Source: Parus major
Lineage: Eukaryota > Chordata > Aves > Passeriformes > Paridae
Assembly: GCF_001522545.3 (NCBI RefSeq)
Contig: NC_031769.1
Coordinates: 25,628,100-25,692,099 of the forward strand
Direction of reading: 5' to 3'
DNA: 64,000 bases
Numbering within the stretch: position 1 is the stretch's first letter; each line of letters opens with the position of its first letter. Both the position numbers and the translations under genes were made by a program. The notes beneath the pieces were generated by a model. The model was given only the letters and a program-made list of their open reading frames with translations. It was not told the origin of the DNA and ran no database searches. Of this stretch, positions 27,346 through 40,252 are shown in pieces.

Positions 27346-30300
27346 ACCCCCACAGACAATATTTTTTTTAATATTGTTTCACTGAAAAATCAGTTCTTGT
27401 TGAGTCTGTGTTTTCTGATTGCTGTGTGGTTCATACTCCCATTCAAAGCAATGTGCTGGAGGGTCAAATACTGCTAAAATAAACATTAATCTTAATTTTA
27501 TTTTGGATTGAAAGGAGACTTGAGAGAGAAATTTAGAAGTGTGAGAATGGAGTGCTATTATTTTATTGTTTCTCATGGTTATGAAAACCATGAAATTATA
27601 GCAATGGTTATCATTGAGAAACAACAAAAGGATCTTTACAGGAAAGAGGTGAAATCCATACCTGAATCATTGAAAGACATTACAGGTCTGTAAAATTCTA
27701 CTGTCTCCACAATGGAAAAATAACCTTAGATACAAAAGACACCATTTACCACCGTTTGCATATGATACTTCTCCAGTAGAATTTTGAGACAAATTTCAGA
27801 ATACTTAAGCTGGTCATATTACTTTCCAAATATTTTTAGATTCTAATTTAAATGATTACTCATCAAATATGGCTCATTTAAATGATTACTCAGCAAAAAT
27901 AATTTTTTCTGATTCAGTAATAAAGTAACTAAAATTGATTATTCGAACTAATTAATAGTTCTTTCAAATATTATTTGTAAAAAAATCCTTTATTTAAAAA
28001 AAATAAAAAATCAAAAATACTCAGAGAAGAAAAATCTGTCCCTTGAAGAAGTCAGGATCAAACTGAAAATGGGTCACAGTGAATATAATAAACAACAAGG
28101 CAGGGAGGAGAAAAAATTGAAAGATAGGGATAAAAATGTGTAATAGTTTCATGACTTGCCACACTGACATGCACAGAGCTTGGAAGTTACAAATCATGTG
28201 GAAGTTTTGACTTGTTTTATGTCCCAGACTAGAAGTTTCATTTCAAGTCAGTATGTAACCAAAGTGGTGCAGGTAAAAGTGATACATGTTGATCCAGAGG
28301 CTCTGGGCCGCAGATGTGAGAAAGGAATTTCCTGACATGCACTCCGCAACTACAGTTCTTTTCTATAAAAGTTCTGACTAAGTGAAGCCTTGTAAAGGTT
28401 CTGAGTGTTAACATCCAATATCAGGGAATTTATGTAGTGCTGTGAAAGGATTTGCATTTTTCATTCTTTCCATTGCATTATTTTAGTCATCTGTTAAATT
28501 GGACAACTTTATTTTTAACATTCTCAGTATCCCACTATCAAGTCACAGCTCAATGTAGTTCTTGGGTTTGTCACTATTCTTGTATTTAAAATTTGCTAGG
28601 ATTTATTCCTTATGGGCTATACAATTTATGAGACTTTTACACTCAAGATATATTAAATTAGTTTTGTGTCTTTGTTCTGTCAGTAAATTTAAAAATAATA
28701 CTCCACTTTTGCTTTTGCATCTCAATGAAATTTTAGAATGACCAGTCATGGTCAAAGAAACTTCCAAAGTGAGTGATAATGTTTTTGGTTTGCATGTCAA
28801 CGTCACCCTTTATCAGAAAGCTGGAGATGTACATTTGATCAGGAAAGATGAATAGTCATACCATCAAACCATGACAATGGACAAAGTAAATGTTGGAAAG
28901 AAACCCCAGGAAAGCCCTTCCTGGAAGGAGTCATTGTAACAGGTAGAGGAAACACAAACCAAGCTGTGCAGGTTCTGTACCAGTGCTTGCCTGTTGAGTG
29001 TGCAGTGTGGATGGATCACAGAATAAATAAAGGACAGGGATGATGCTTCACTGCTCCTAAAAGGCATTTGAATGGTGTCTATGCAAGAGAAATGGAGGAT
29101 AAGTGCAAAATTTGCCACTGATTTCTAGTTTGACTTGAAGTCGTGACTGTATCTAAGGTTGCAATGGTGCTCCAGATGGAACTTTAACTGTGTGCTCCTT
29201 GAAAAGATCTGGCAGGCATTGGGTCATCTTTGTTAGTCTTTGGAGTATATTTGGATGGATAAAGAGGCTCTTCTGTTTAATTGTATTAGTTCACTTGATT
29301 TTAGTTAATGGCATTGCAGAGCTGGGCTAACATATCTGAAGTCATGTTAATTGACCATGTTTTCATGTCCCTATCCCTGATGTTTTCTCCTGAGGCTAAC
29401 TGAGCCTGAAATGCAGTAGCCTATTTTGTCAAGGGTTTTTTAATTGGATTAAAGTCTCCTGAGCAAGCAGCACTGAGAGTTTCACGTATAGCCTGAATAA
29501 AGTGCATAAATGAGTGCAAAACTTTTGCAAACCTTTTTGTACTGGATGAATTTCCCTTTAAAAGTCATCCTCTCAGCTAAAGAATTAAACATAAAAATGG
29601 GTCTTCTGATGGTTAGTTACATTTTAGAATAGCTGGTAAGATGTAAATTGGTTTCAAAAATTAGGCTTCTGAAGGGAAACCTTGATTAAATCCCTAGAAA
29701 CAATAAATCAGCTATAAAAATAAGCAGAGTAAAACTTTTTTTTTTCCCTTATGAATGCCTTCTTGTGTGGGAAGTAGCACAGATACAATATTGGCATAAG
29801 ACAGAGAAATAGCATTTACAAATGTGCAGCACCACTTTATGAATACATATTAAAATAAATCAGTTGTTCATTGCATTCTGAAAATGATAACATAAAGAAA
29901 ACTATTCCTTTAATTTCAAGCAGCATTATCTTTTGCAAGACTTGTTCAATGATTTTGTTTTTATTTTTAAACAACCAAAACAGGTGGTAAATGATCGATA
30001 ATAAGGAGAATGGGAAGATATCTTAAAGTGACCTCTTTGTTTTCTGTGATAGAGCAGAAGTAATGTGTTTTTGGAAAGCATCTAATAGAAGCCATTTTTA
30101 GTTGTATCTAAATTAGATCCTACATCTTCATTAATTTCCCTGTTAACCATACAAAATTAAACCTGCATTTTTTCTTCAAGAACACCAAAATCTGAAATCA
30201 CTTGTGAATTATTGTACTGCCCTTCACATAAATTTTATTATAATTTTAATATCCTTCTGCTCTGATGACAAAGATGACAATTATGGATATGGTAACTTAT

Positions 30301-30667
30301 GAAAGGTACAAGAAATGCAAATTGCATTTTTGCTTCCTTAAATGAACTTTTATTTCCAGTGCTTATTAGAATGTAAAATATTATTTTCCTGCATTGGAAA
30401 TATACAGAATTTTGTGTGAAATTAAGAAAATGGTTTATTTCAGGTGTCAAGCTTGGACTTTTTTTCCTGGGCTGTTGCAAGGTGAGTACAATCTGGTGTA
30501 GGTAATTTAAAATAAATCTCAGGTAGTCCTTTAGCACAGATTTTACATAATAGCATAATTAATAAATAAAAATATTAAAGTAATTATTTTTTATAAAATA
30601 AAAAAAAAGCCTCTTGCTCATGCCGCACTGCCACTGAACAAGGGAGTAAATCTAATAAAAGGCTTCT
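27346..30667. other. Intergenic sequence, no gene
   Basis: AT-rich. Contains the 30-bp direct duplication at 27846-27892. No gene or transposon recognised. Confidence 0.5.
27846..27892. repeat. Direct repeat with exact 30-bp spacing
   Basis: The 17-mer ATTTAAATGATTACTCA occurs at 27846-27862 and again at 27876-27892, with similar flanks (CATCAAATAT and CAGCAAAAAT). It is a local tandem duplication. Confidence 0.9.
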
Positions 30668-30872
30668 TGTTTTGATTTCTTCTTAAATATGTAATCACAG
30701 AGGCATTACCAACTTCTCTAACTGGCCCAGATTTGGCCAGCAGTATGTCCATCTTTGCAGCCACCAGGAACTGGCTCTGCTGGTCATGGTGGAAACTTCC
30801 ACCAGCCTCTCACAGAGGCCACCTGTGTCCCAACCTGCTACCAAAAAACTGTGCAAAACCAGGATAGATACA
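30668..30872 (-). mobile_element. ERVL-type LTR fragment, 5' part
   Basis: On the minus strand this reads as the first ~200 bases of the same LTR family as the element at 48664. It has a GGTTTTGCACAGTTTTTTGGTAGCAGG-type start, then a TGTGAGAGGCTGGTGGAAGTTTCCACC-like stretch, and then ATTACATATTTAAGAAG. It is truncated at its 3' side near 30668. Confidence 0.75.
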
Positions 30873-32174
30873 ATCAAGGTAAATATAAATAGTCATATTT
30901 AAGTAAGAATATTTTTTCAAGCTTCTTGCTATTTCTGCAAACACTTTTTTAAAAATGTTGCCTTATATTTACCTAAGGTGCTATTGTTCTAGTTAAACAG
31001 ACTTGTATCTAAGTAATGTGGAATTTTCTGGGATAAAAAGCCTGTGATTTCTGTGCCAGAGTTATTGTTATTGCTATGTCTGTCAGATCAGCTGAAAATA
31101 GTAAGGTTACCATAAAGAGTCATCTCACCAAAACTAACAGACTCAGGGAAGTTCATTTACATAAGTGGAATGGAGGGAAAATTTTCGTCTACTAAGAAAC
31201 GAGGAAGAAAAATCTAGAGTGGACTGGAAAGAAGGACAGAGTAGAGATTGAAGAATGAGATCATTAGGTCAAGTCCTTCAATCAGCTAGTCTATTTTTCA
31301 GATCCAGGCTAACTCACTGACAAACGCACATTATTACTCTTCAATCACACCTCAAGTCTGCAAGCCTCTTGATGCCTAGAAACTTTGAATTGTTTTGCAT
31401 GATTTATGCAGTCACATTTCAACTTAAGAACTTTAGTCTGCTCAGCAGCCATTATCTTACAGAGGAAGTAGATGCTAGGGTTAAAGGCAGACCAATGTCA
31501 TTCTATTTTTCACATAGATTTTTATTTTAATTTCTGAAGTCTAATCTCTTCGTAAAAGAGGTAATATTAAAAATGCTATATGAAAAAATTATGTAGACAG
31601 AACCAAATCTGCATAACCAAATTGAATTAATTAGAAAAAGTCTTTATATCCAACACTAGGATTTAATATGACTTTGAGGCTATGTAATCTCTAAGAGATA
31701 ATGGTTTTGAAAATAGGAGGATTATTTTCTAGTTTGAATGTGTAAAAATGTTATAAATAATTCCTGCAAACCCCTCAAAATGCCAGTCATCTAAATGGTG
31801 ATATATCTGCACATTCATGGAGTAGATTGAGACAAACAGATCCATCTGCAGATCCATTGTCTACTCCCATTAGTCATCTCATTTGGAAAACTGAACCTGA
31901 ATCATTTTTGTCTGGCAGCTCTTATGCAAAAGATCACAGCAATAATATGAGATGCTGAAATGCTAAAAAGTCATCCTCTCCGGAGGGTTTTGCCAATTAG
32001 GAAAGAACTGAGAAACCTTTGTTACAAAAGGTAACTCAGTGTGATCCAGGATCAGAAATGGGAAAGAAAGGTGGGAGGAGGAACAGCAAAGGAAAGAAAT
32101 GAAAACATGTAAGAGGAATTTGAGAAAAAAAATGGTTTAGCTGGTTTTATGAACTGAAGTGTGGAAGCTGGTCT

Positions 32175-32192
32175 TGATCTTGATCAAGATCA
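32175..32192. repeat. Perfect 18-bp palindrome
   Basis: TGATCTTGATCAAGATCA reads the same on both strands. It also reads as three related hexamers (TGATCT, TGATCA, AGATCA). Confidence 0.95.
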
Positions 32193-35100
32193 CTTTGTGC
32201 AACTGTGCAGGGCAGGGATTGGGCTGATGGAAATGAAAAGCCATGAGTGAAGGCTTTGAAGAGGAGCCCATAATAGCAGTCTGGTGCTGAGTGTCTATTG
32301 AATGACCTTTTGTACACTAGTACTGGTAGCCATGTATTTAAATGTTTCAAAATTTTGTGTGGATTACCTGCCAAATATTGTGAGATAGGGAGATATTATC
32401 AACCCTTGAAGGAAGACCAACACAGAATAAAACAAAAGCTGATTGTTATGTCTAAGGACATAAACAGAGTTAGTGACAAAGGAAGAAATTGACTCCTATG
32501 TCTCCTGCTTGACATGGACCATTCCCTTTTTCTGAACTTTGATACTGTCTTGTATCTTGTGACAGTGATGTACATCTTTCCAAAGTCTGCCTTTATCTCT
32601 GCTTTAAAGTGGAAGATGATAACCTAATTCAGACAACAAAATTATTACTATTGAATTTCAGACAGATTTTTAATAAATGCTTTTTATTGCATGGAAATTT
32701 TCAGTACCACAGCAAAGAATTCTCATGTATAAAACTGAATAAAGAGTCAGATTAGGTGTCTGCAGTGAGATGACTGACTATGCAGTTAATACGCTCTAAG
32801 ACGTAGCCTCTCACGCAAGGCATAGCAATTTGGAATTAATTTGTGCATTTGTAGTTAGAAGAATTTCCCTGATGGTGCTAGAATCTCGACAGACTATGGC
32901 AACACAGACAAATGAGTGGCATCCTGTTACATACCAGAATAAAGGCAAGACCAGAGTAAAAGTCAGGCCCCTCTGAAGACCCTAAGAACATAGACCAAGC
33001 TGCTTTCCTATTCAGTTTTAAGGATAAAACATCAACCCTACACTGGCAGTTGTGGAAAACAGTAGCTTTCCAAAGCTTTACTGCTTTCAAAACATGATTA
33101 AGATCCATGTCAGAACAGGAGCTGAGTCCCTAGCCTAGAATAAACCAGTTCCCATCAGCTAAGACAGACAGTATGAGTTTATTGTACCACTGACATCTAT
33201 GTGGGAATGGACATAACATTCATTTAACTGCAAAATTCTTAACTAATTACAAATTTGATTAACCTCCTAAATATTTGCTTTCAAAAACTGGAGCATTGAG
33301 GTCACGCCTTCTTCTAACACTCAGTGTTTTGTTCTTATTGCTCCAAATAGAAAAAAATTTTTCTTCAAGGACTCAGTTGTGCTTAAGAACAAAATATACA
33401 GGTCACTTACAGCTGCTGGAAGCACCCTGGATTCTGTTTGCTGGAAATACCCCAAAAATACCCCCCAAATCCTTTGTTTAATAAGAGATACTATTCTCTG
33501 AGTGATAAAATAAAACTGTGAAATAGAATTGCCCTTGTATGAAAAAATGTTTTGAAATATCTTTGTGAAAGATTCTTATGTCTGTTTCCCCCTATTTTGT
33601 TTTTCAGTATTATTATTTAAAAATTCATTATTTTCCCTATAAAAATATTTCCAAATATAAGAGCTGGAAGAAATTTCAACAGGAATATTCCTTCTTATAT
33701 TTGAAGAGGGTTAGCCTTTTCTGTTTTTCACTTTTAAGTTCCCTGCTTAAACTGTGTTTTCCATTCAAGGAACAGGAACTGTACCAGGAATCCTGGATGA
33801 AAAATAATCATGTAGCAGAAAACATGATACAGTTTAGCTGTTACAGTGGGTGACAGAGCTACATGTAAAAGCACTTTTCGAAATGCTTTTGAACAGCAAG
33901 AACAGCCTGTGAGACCAGGATAGGTTTATATGCAGTTCACAAAACTCTGTCAAGGCTACAGCCATGGCTGTGGATTATGGTACCTAAGCCTATTGCCATT
34001 CTTGTTGTAAGCTGCTCTCCTTATCTAGTTGTAAAAGCTGCAGTCCTTCTGTGGTGCTTAGTGTGTTAAGCAGGCAGGGAATTATTTCGGGAAGTGGGAT
34101 GCCAGCATTTCCTTTGGTGCAGTAGCACTGGGAGCTTCTGTGGCCAGCACACAGCTGCAGTTCCCCTCTTGCTGCACACGTAAGCAGCACCTGCACAGCT
34201 GCGTGCCCAGCTCGAGCTCTTCTGGGCATGTGATGTGACACCAGGCTGGCAGGCTGCCACGCAGTGTGGCAAACACGTTCTCCCTTTGCATGACAAAAGT
34301 GGGAATGTAGTTACATCCCATGGATGGGACAAGATTTTAGTCATTAAATTGACTCTGTGTCTCTGTGCTTCTTTTGGACACAGGCATTTGGACCCTGTGG
34401 TCCAGAGCTACCTTCCTTGAGAAAACTTGGTGGAGCTTCATACATTATCCAGATAGTGCAGAGCCTTCTCTGCATAGTTCTTCTACTACCAGGATGCTTG
34501 ATGGAGGCAAAGCACATGAAGCACATGAGCTTAGCATGCCAAATCTTGTTTTTTTAGTTTGAAATAAATCTACCCCATCATTTTTTTAATATTAAAAATA
34601 AAAGGAAATTAGTTAGGCATTTAAGATAACTATTCCATCAAGCTAATGATCTGTGAATTAAGCAGTGTTCTCATGAACTCCAGAGTGGCTGAATTACAGA
34701 TTCAGGGGCTGGGGGCTCCCAGATCAGTTTGTAATGCTGTGAACTTACAGTTGTCTAAACATGCCATGCAATAAGTCATTGCCATGGTCTGCAAAAAAAA
34801 ATAAATGGTTGTTATTTCTTGTTTCACAAGTACAACAGACATTCATTATCAGGTATGATCAATATTACCTTTATTTGCTCTGCATAACTTAATTGACATC
34901 ACATGATACAAATTTTGTATGTTTAGCCTGAAAGTCCTGCCCTTTGATAATAGGGACTGATAGAATCATAAATAATTGGATTTTAGGGAAAAGAGCTTTG
35001 TCTTTTTTATTTCAAAAGTAGTGAAATAGAATATTTATAGGAAAATAACCAAATAAACTACATAGGTGACAAAAAAAGATTTGTACAAATTTTAAGTGTA

Positions 35101-36471
35101 TAAAAATTGGATATTTAATTCAGAATTAAATATTCAAGACTCCATTCATAGCAAATATAAACAAAAATAGATGCAATTAATCTGATCCATCATGTTAGAG
35201 AGATAAATAATTGTCTAGAGGTGCTTTCCTTTTTCTCTGCTGTCTATAGAAGAATCGTGAGGTGATTATAGCTCATATCAATCATTCATAGCTCAGACCC
35301 ATAAACTAATGTTGGGTTCCTTTGTAGGAGAAATGAAAACCCCATCCTTTGATGAGTCTTCTAGTTTATACCAGAAGAGGGAACAACTTCACAACCCTCT
35401 CCAGACTGACTTGCTCCAGCTAAATAGAACTAAAAAGCCATTTCTTGTGAGTTTGAGATTTATTTTTTTTTCATCTTTCTTATCAATACTAAAGTATTAT
35501 TTTGGAAATAAAGTTCTAGCAGGACAAATTGTTCATATAGATCTGATCTAAATAACTTGGCAGAGGCATATTCTTTTGGAGTAGACAACCTGATGTCCAA
35601 TCCATCTTTTACCAGAAAATAATGAATACTCTGTGCAGCATGGTAACAGCTATGAAAATCTGCTTTATTTTTTAAAAAATCCAGACTTCAATCTTTCTGA
35701 GAAGAAATGTAGAAGGAAAGTAATCTCTGGTCTTTCACAGGTACATTACTAGAAGTGGAAAAATATACTTGGGTTGCACCTTTTTCTTATCTATTACTCA
35801 AAATTATCAAGAAATACCTCCCTACTTTAAATTGGGCAGGAAAAAAAGAAAAATTGTTTAGCCATTTTTAATATTTATTATTATGTCATAAAATGATCTT
35901 GTTTTTTCCAATAAAATATGCTTATTTATAATTAAATATTTTCTGGCTACTGAATCTATAGCTGCATTTTTCTTTTTAAGCAAAACATAAAATGTTACAA
36001 TCCTTGTCATATTCAGGGAACTTACAAGCTAGCTGGTCAGATCCTTCCATTTGGTCTTTGCTTTATTGTTCTTTAGGTGCCAGTTATGGTCAATCCATTA
36101 TGTTTAAATTGCTGGCCATCACTGTCTCCCTCTTTTTCAACTGACAGGACACAGCAGGAGAGGAATTTCAAAATGTCTGGCAAAACTCATTACTCCTCAT
36201 AACTACTGCTGTGCTCAGCTAACTGGAGTTGTGGCAGCATAAGCCTTAAATGGCTGACAGCATACTAAACATCATATTCATTAGCTCTCTTCTTTTTTCA
36301 TTTTTTTCCAGACTTTGTTTTTTCATTTTCTATTAAATCTTCTCTCAGAAGAAACTTTCAGTCACTTGAATGAACAGCAAATCAAACCAAAAGGTATTTC
36401 AAAAGAAAAATTAACAGAATTTTCTTACATGAAAATTTTCCTACATATCACAGTACAGTTACTACATACTG

Positions 36472-36531
36472 TACTTCTACACACTGTAGAATATATTATT
36501 ATATTATATATTATTATATACTGTAGAAGTA
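36472..36531. repeat. AT-rich inverted repeat
   Basis: Ten-base arms (TACTTCTACA at 36472-36481 and TGTAGAAGTA at 36522-36531) flank a 40-bp core made almost only of A and T. The core is itself partly self-complementary, so it could extrude as a cruciform. Confidence 0.85.
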
Positions 36532-38370
36532 TATTATGCTGCCATTTTTTTTTCCTCTCAAGTACTACTCAACACATAGATTAACAAATCCACCTATGCA
36601 TCAGGTTTGGTAAATAGTAAAGAAGAGACTTCTTTATTTACAGCCTTCCCCTTCTGTGGTTGCTTTTTGGAGTGATGCACAGCTGACACGCATTTTATGG
36701 ATAAATCTCAAGACCCAGGATGTATCAGGATTCTTGTCTAGCCCATATACCAAAACTTGTTACATTTGTAAGATGTTCATTCTGTTGATGGATTAATTTT
36801 TTTTCCCCAGAAAATGGTGATGGTATAGAGGGGACATTAAGAGTACATTGTATATGTTTTCTAGGGAATGTTTTCTACAGAGTCCAAATGCAGAGATTTT
36901 TTGATCACTGGAGACTGAACCCTAACTCCCTGCACGGGATGCAGACCATCTCCATCTTCATCAGAAACTGCCAATGTGACTGAAGAAATTTAAGGAACTG
37001 AGGAACTTTGTGTCACAACCAGCTCTTGAAGACTCCTCAGGGAGTGCTATAAAAATGAGTTTTTTCCTAGTCCCAGAGACTCAGATACCACACCATCCCC
37101 TCCAGATTTCGTATTGCCTACCTCATGACTTTACCTTTTGATGATTTTATGTGCAGTTTTGTGGGTCTGAATTTTGTTCTCTCCAAGCTACATAGCTTTT
37201 CCCAGTAGAGAAGGAACATTGAAGAGCACTTGGTATCTCAAGTTTCTCTGCCACGGGGGAACTAGGATTTGGTAGTGCAGGTGATAGCACCATGGCAAAG
37301 AGAGGAAGAAACATCTCTTGTTTAAGTTCCTTTTGTTGGCTTTGCTGACTTGGTAGATCAGTTTAGCTTGAAAGATGCTCTTGGCAAATGTATTTAAGTA
37401 ATTTGGAAGTAATCTGAAGTAATTTTGGTTTTCCTTTCTCAGCGGACTTGTTATGTGTTTTAGTAGTGATGCCTAGGTAATTATTTGGCATTTTGGAAAT
37501 GGTTGTATGTGAAAACTTTAAAATTTTCATGTTTAAAAATGTTGATGGAGAAATGCCATGAAGTTTATTACATGTGCAGGTATATGTAGATATATATACA
37601 ATTTAGGGAGTTGGAGACTGATATGATGGGGGTGCTTAAGATGCTGAAAAACAGAACAGTTCTGAGGTTTAGAAAAAGACATTACCAAATTCTTTCATTA
37701 AAACCTTCACAAGTTATTAGTTATCATCCCTGCATCTACATAGCTGTTAGTATTTAATATTTTTTTTTAATACATGACCATCCTTCTAATGTATTTGGAA
37801 TTATATTCTGCCTATTTGCAGTCTCTTGTTCTTATTTTGTTTTTTAATTTGTTTTTACCTGTATCCCTTCTACATTAAACCAATCACGTCTTTGCCCATT
37901 TTGTGTCACAATGCTCACATACTGATGTAAAATGCATATGCAGAGCGTTTGTCTGCCTATGGTATTGAAGTTTTACTGCCACTGTTTTGGCTGAAAATTG
38001 AATGAAGGGGCTTTATTCATTTACCAACAAGTTGAAAATTAATCAGATTTCTTCTGACAGTTCTGTTTATGGTTAATTTGACCCTTTGTCTCCTCATCCA
38101 TCTGGTATCATTGCCTCTGTTTTCATTTACAGCAAGAAACTGCTGCTTGCTTTGCATCTTTTTGCAAAACCATTATAGGAAGTAAATCTTAATAGAGACA
38201 CAAAAATGCTTTTCAATAAAATAATTCAAATTTATTTGTGGGTAATTTGTGTTATTAAACTTGCTTGTGTTCTTTCTGACTTAAAGAGACATGGTTCTAC
38301 AGACAATGCTTAAAGAACTTGAATATCATGATAGATAGTACAATTGGGCAGTCTTTGTCGGTTTATTGAC

Positions 38371-38895
38371 ATGTGCAGTCTAAATGGAAGAGGAGGAGGA
38401 GGAAGAGAGCAGAGACACCTCTGTGGAGGAGGCCATGGTTGAGCAGGTATTGTCCTGTGACCCATGGGAGGAACATGCTGAAGAAGACATCCACTGCACG
38501 GAGGACTCTGCACTGGAGCATGTGAACATTTCCTAAATGATTTGTGGTCCATGGGGAGCCTGTGTTGGAGGAGGTTTTCACTGAAGGACTGCAGTCCATG
38601 GAGAGACACACACTGGAGATGGGAAAAAGGATGGAGCAGTAGAAAGGAAGTGCTATGGGCTGACTGACCCCATCATTCCTCATCCTTCTGCACTACTTGG
38701 AACAGGGAGAAAGTAGAGAAGTTGAGAATGAAGGAGTGAAGTTGAGCCTGGGAAGAAGGAGGGATAGAAGGAAGGTGGTGTTTTAACCTGCAAGCTCTTT
38801 TCATCTTTGTCTCTCCCAGTAGAGGCTTGTGAGAGGAGTGAAAAGGAGGGAGTGGCTGGGTGGGAATCCATCACCTGGCCAAGTTCAAACCACCA
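38371..38895 (+). mobile_element. ERVL-type LTR fragment, 5'-truncated
   Basis: Shares phrases with the large LTR at 48664: repeated tracts of the kind CCATGG...GGAGCAG, AGTTGAGCCTGGGAAGAAGG, GGTGTTTTAA, TCTCTCCC, and a final TGGCCAAGTTCAAACCACCA. The 5' third of the LTR is missing, and there is no AATAAA at the expected place. Noncoding. Confidence 0.7.
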
Positions 38896-39647
38896 AGGTA
38901 GGAAATGACAGGTTGTAAATCTACTTGCCACTTTGGTCAAAAGACAAGCAAATCATAAGTTCATGACAAGGAAAATCATTCACTTCAAAGATACCAGTCA
39001 ATCTTACAGATAAGTTTAATCTCACCCACCCAACAAAATGACAGCTACTCAACAGACACAAGAGGGAAAATTCCATTACTTACAGTGATTCAAGGAGGCC
39101 ATTCAGAATAAGCATTACTGCTGGGCAGTAAATCCAAGTCAGTTATCAGACTTTTTCTCTCTTTTGTCTTCCTTTGATGATAAACCCTCATTTTACAACA
39201 TACTATAATTCTTAGTTTAAGAAATTTTTATAAGAATGCCAAAGGATTTAACTTCTAGACAACACTGATTGTTAGGATATGTTTTATAGAAACTCATTAT
39301 TTTTAACTTATTCATGTTCTTTCTCTGATCGAAACTTTAATTGTTTCTCAACTATTTAAGATAAGGCTCTTTTGAAATTTGTAGTTAAAAATACCATATG
39401 TCTAAATGTAAACCAATGCATAATCCCTTCCTGATTCCATTGCTATGTGAATACTAAAAAAAATTACCTATGATATAACAAGGCTGTCTGATGCTATAAC
39501 TGGATAACAAAGTAAAAAGAGATTTAAATGTGAAAAACCAAAACCCCCAAAATGAGTTGCAAACAGCACTATCATTTGGGGAATTAATTAGAAATCTGAC
39601 AATGCTCAAGCAACTTCCTTACCAAACTACTTTTAGTAGACAAAATA
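38896..39647. other. Unique spacer between two LTRs
   Basis: About 750 bp of AT-rich sequence without retroviral motifs. The two flanking LTRs belong to different subtypes, so they are not the two ends of one provirus. Confidence 0.6.
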
Positions 39648-40252
39648 TGCCTTTATTTTTGGTCTGGCTGAGATGGAGTTCACTTTCCCTTAGCAGTCTT
39701 ACAGTGCTGTGCTTTGCACTGGTAGCTTGAAAGATGTTGATAATGCACCAGTGTTTTGGCCACTGCTGGGCAGTGCAGGCACGGCATCAGCTCTGTCTCT
39801 TAACATCCTCCCCATCAAAGGGGCTGGAAATGGACAAGTTCTTGTGAGGGGACTCAACTAGGCCAGCTGACCCAAATTTACCGAAGGGATATTCCATACT
39901 GTATGACATCATCTCGAATATAAAACATAATGTAAGGAGGAGGGATGGGCTGGGGTGTATTTATTATTTGCAATGTTTGCCTTCTGGAGCAACCCTACCT
40001 GTGCTGAAGCCCTGCTGCCCAGGAAGTGGCTGAACATTGCCTGCTCATGGGATGTAGAGGATAAAACTTTTTTATTTAGTTTTGCTTATGCATATGCAAA
40101 AATTTGCTTTCACTTTAGTAAAGTGCCTTATTTAAACGTATAAATTGTTTTCCATCTTATCTTCTCTGCCCTGTCCAGCTAGGAAGAGGAATAGTAGAGA
40201 AGTTTGGTGGGTATCTAGCCACCTAGCATCTAGCCAAGGTCAATTCACCACA
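39648..40252 (+). mobile_element. Solo avian ERVL LTR
   Basis: Matches, from memory, the well-known avian ERVL LTR. It has a GGTCTGGCTGAGATGGAGTT start, CCAGTGTTTTGGCCACTGCT at about 39749, AAGGGATATTCCATACTGTA at about 39884, a decayed CRE-like TGACATCA, and TATAAAA at 39919-39925. It ends CTCTGCCCTGTCCAGCTAGG...CAATTCACCACA at 40252. No gag or pol is adjacent, so it is a solo LTR left by recombination. The 5' end is uncertain by about 10 bp. Confidence 0.82.

Larger units (their letters stand above)
30873..38370. other. Intergenic sequence, no gene
   Basis: Mostly AT-rich unique sequence. It holds an 18-bp palindrome (32175-32192), a GC-richer patch (34050-34290) and an AT-rich inverted repeat (36472-36531). 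Short open frames here lack domains. Confidence 0.5.

Noticed and set aside
38371..40252. A provirus with two LTRs
   Set aside because: The LTRs are of different subtypes and the spacer lacks gag, pol, primer binding site or polypurine tract.
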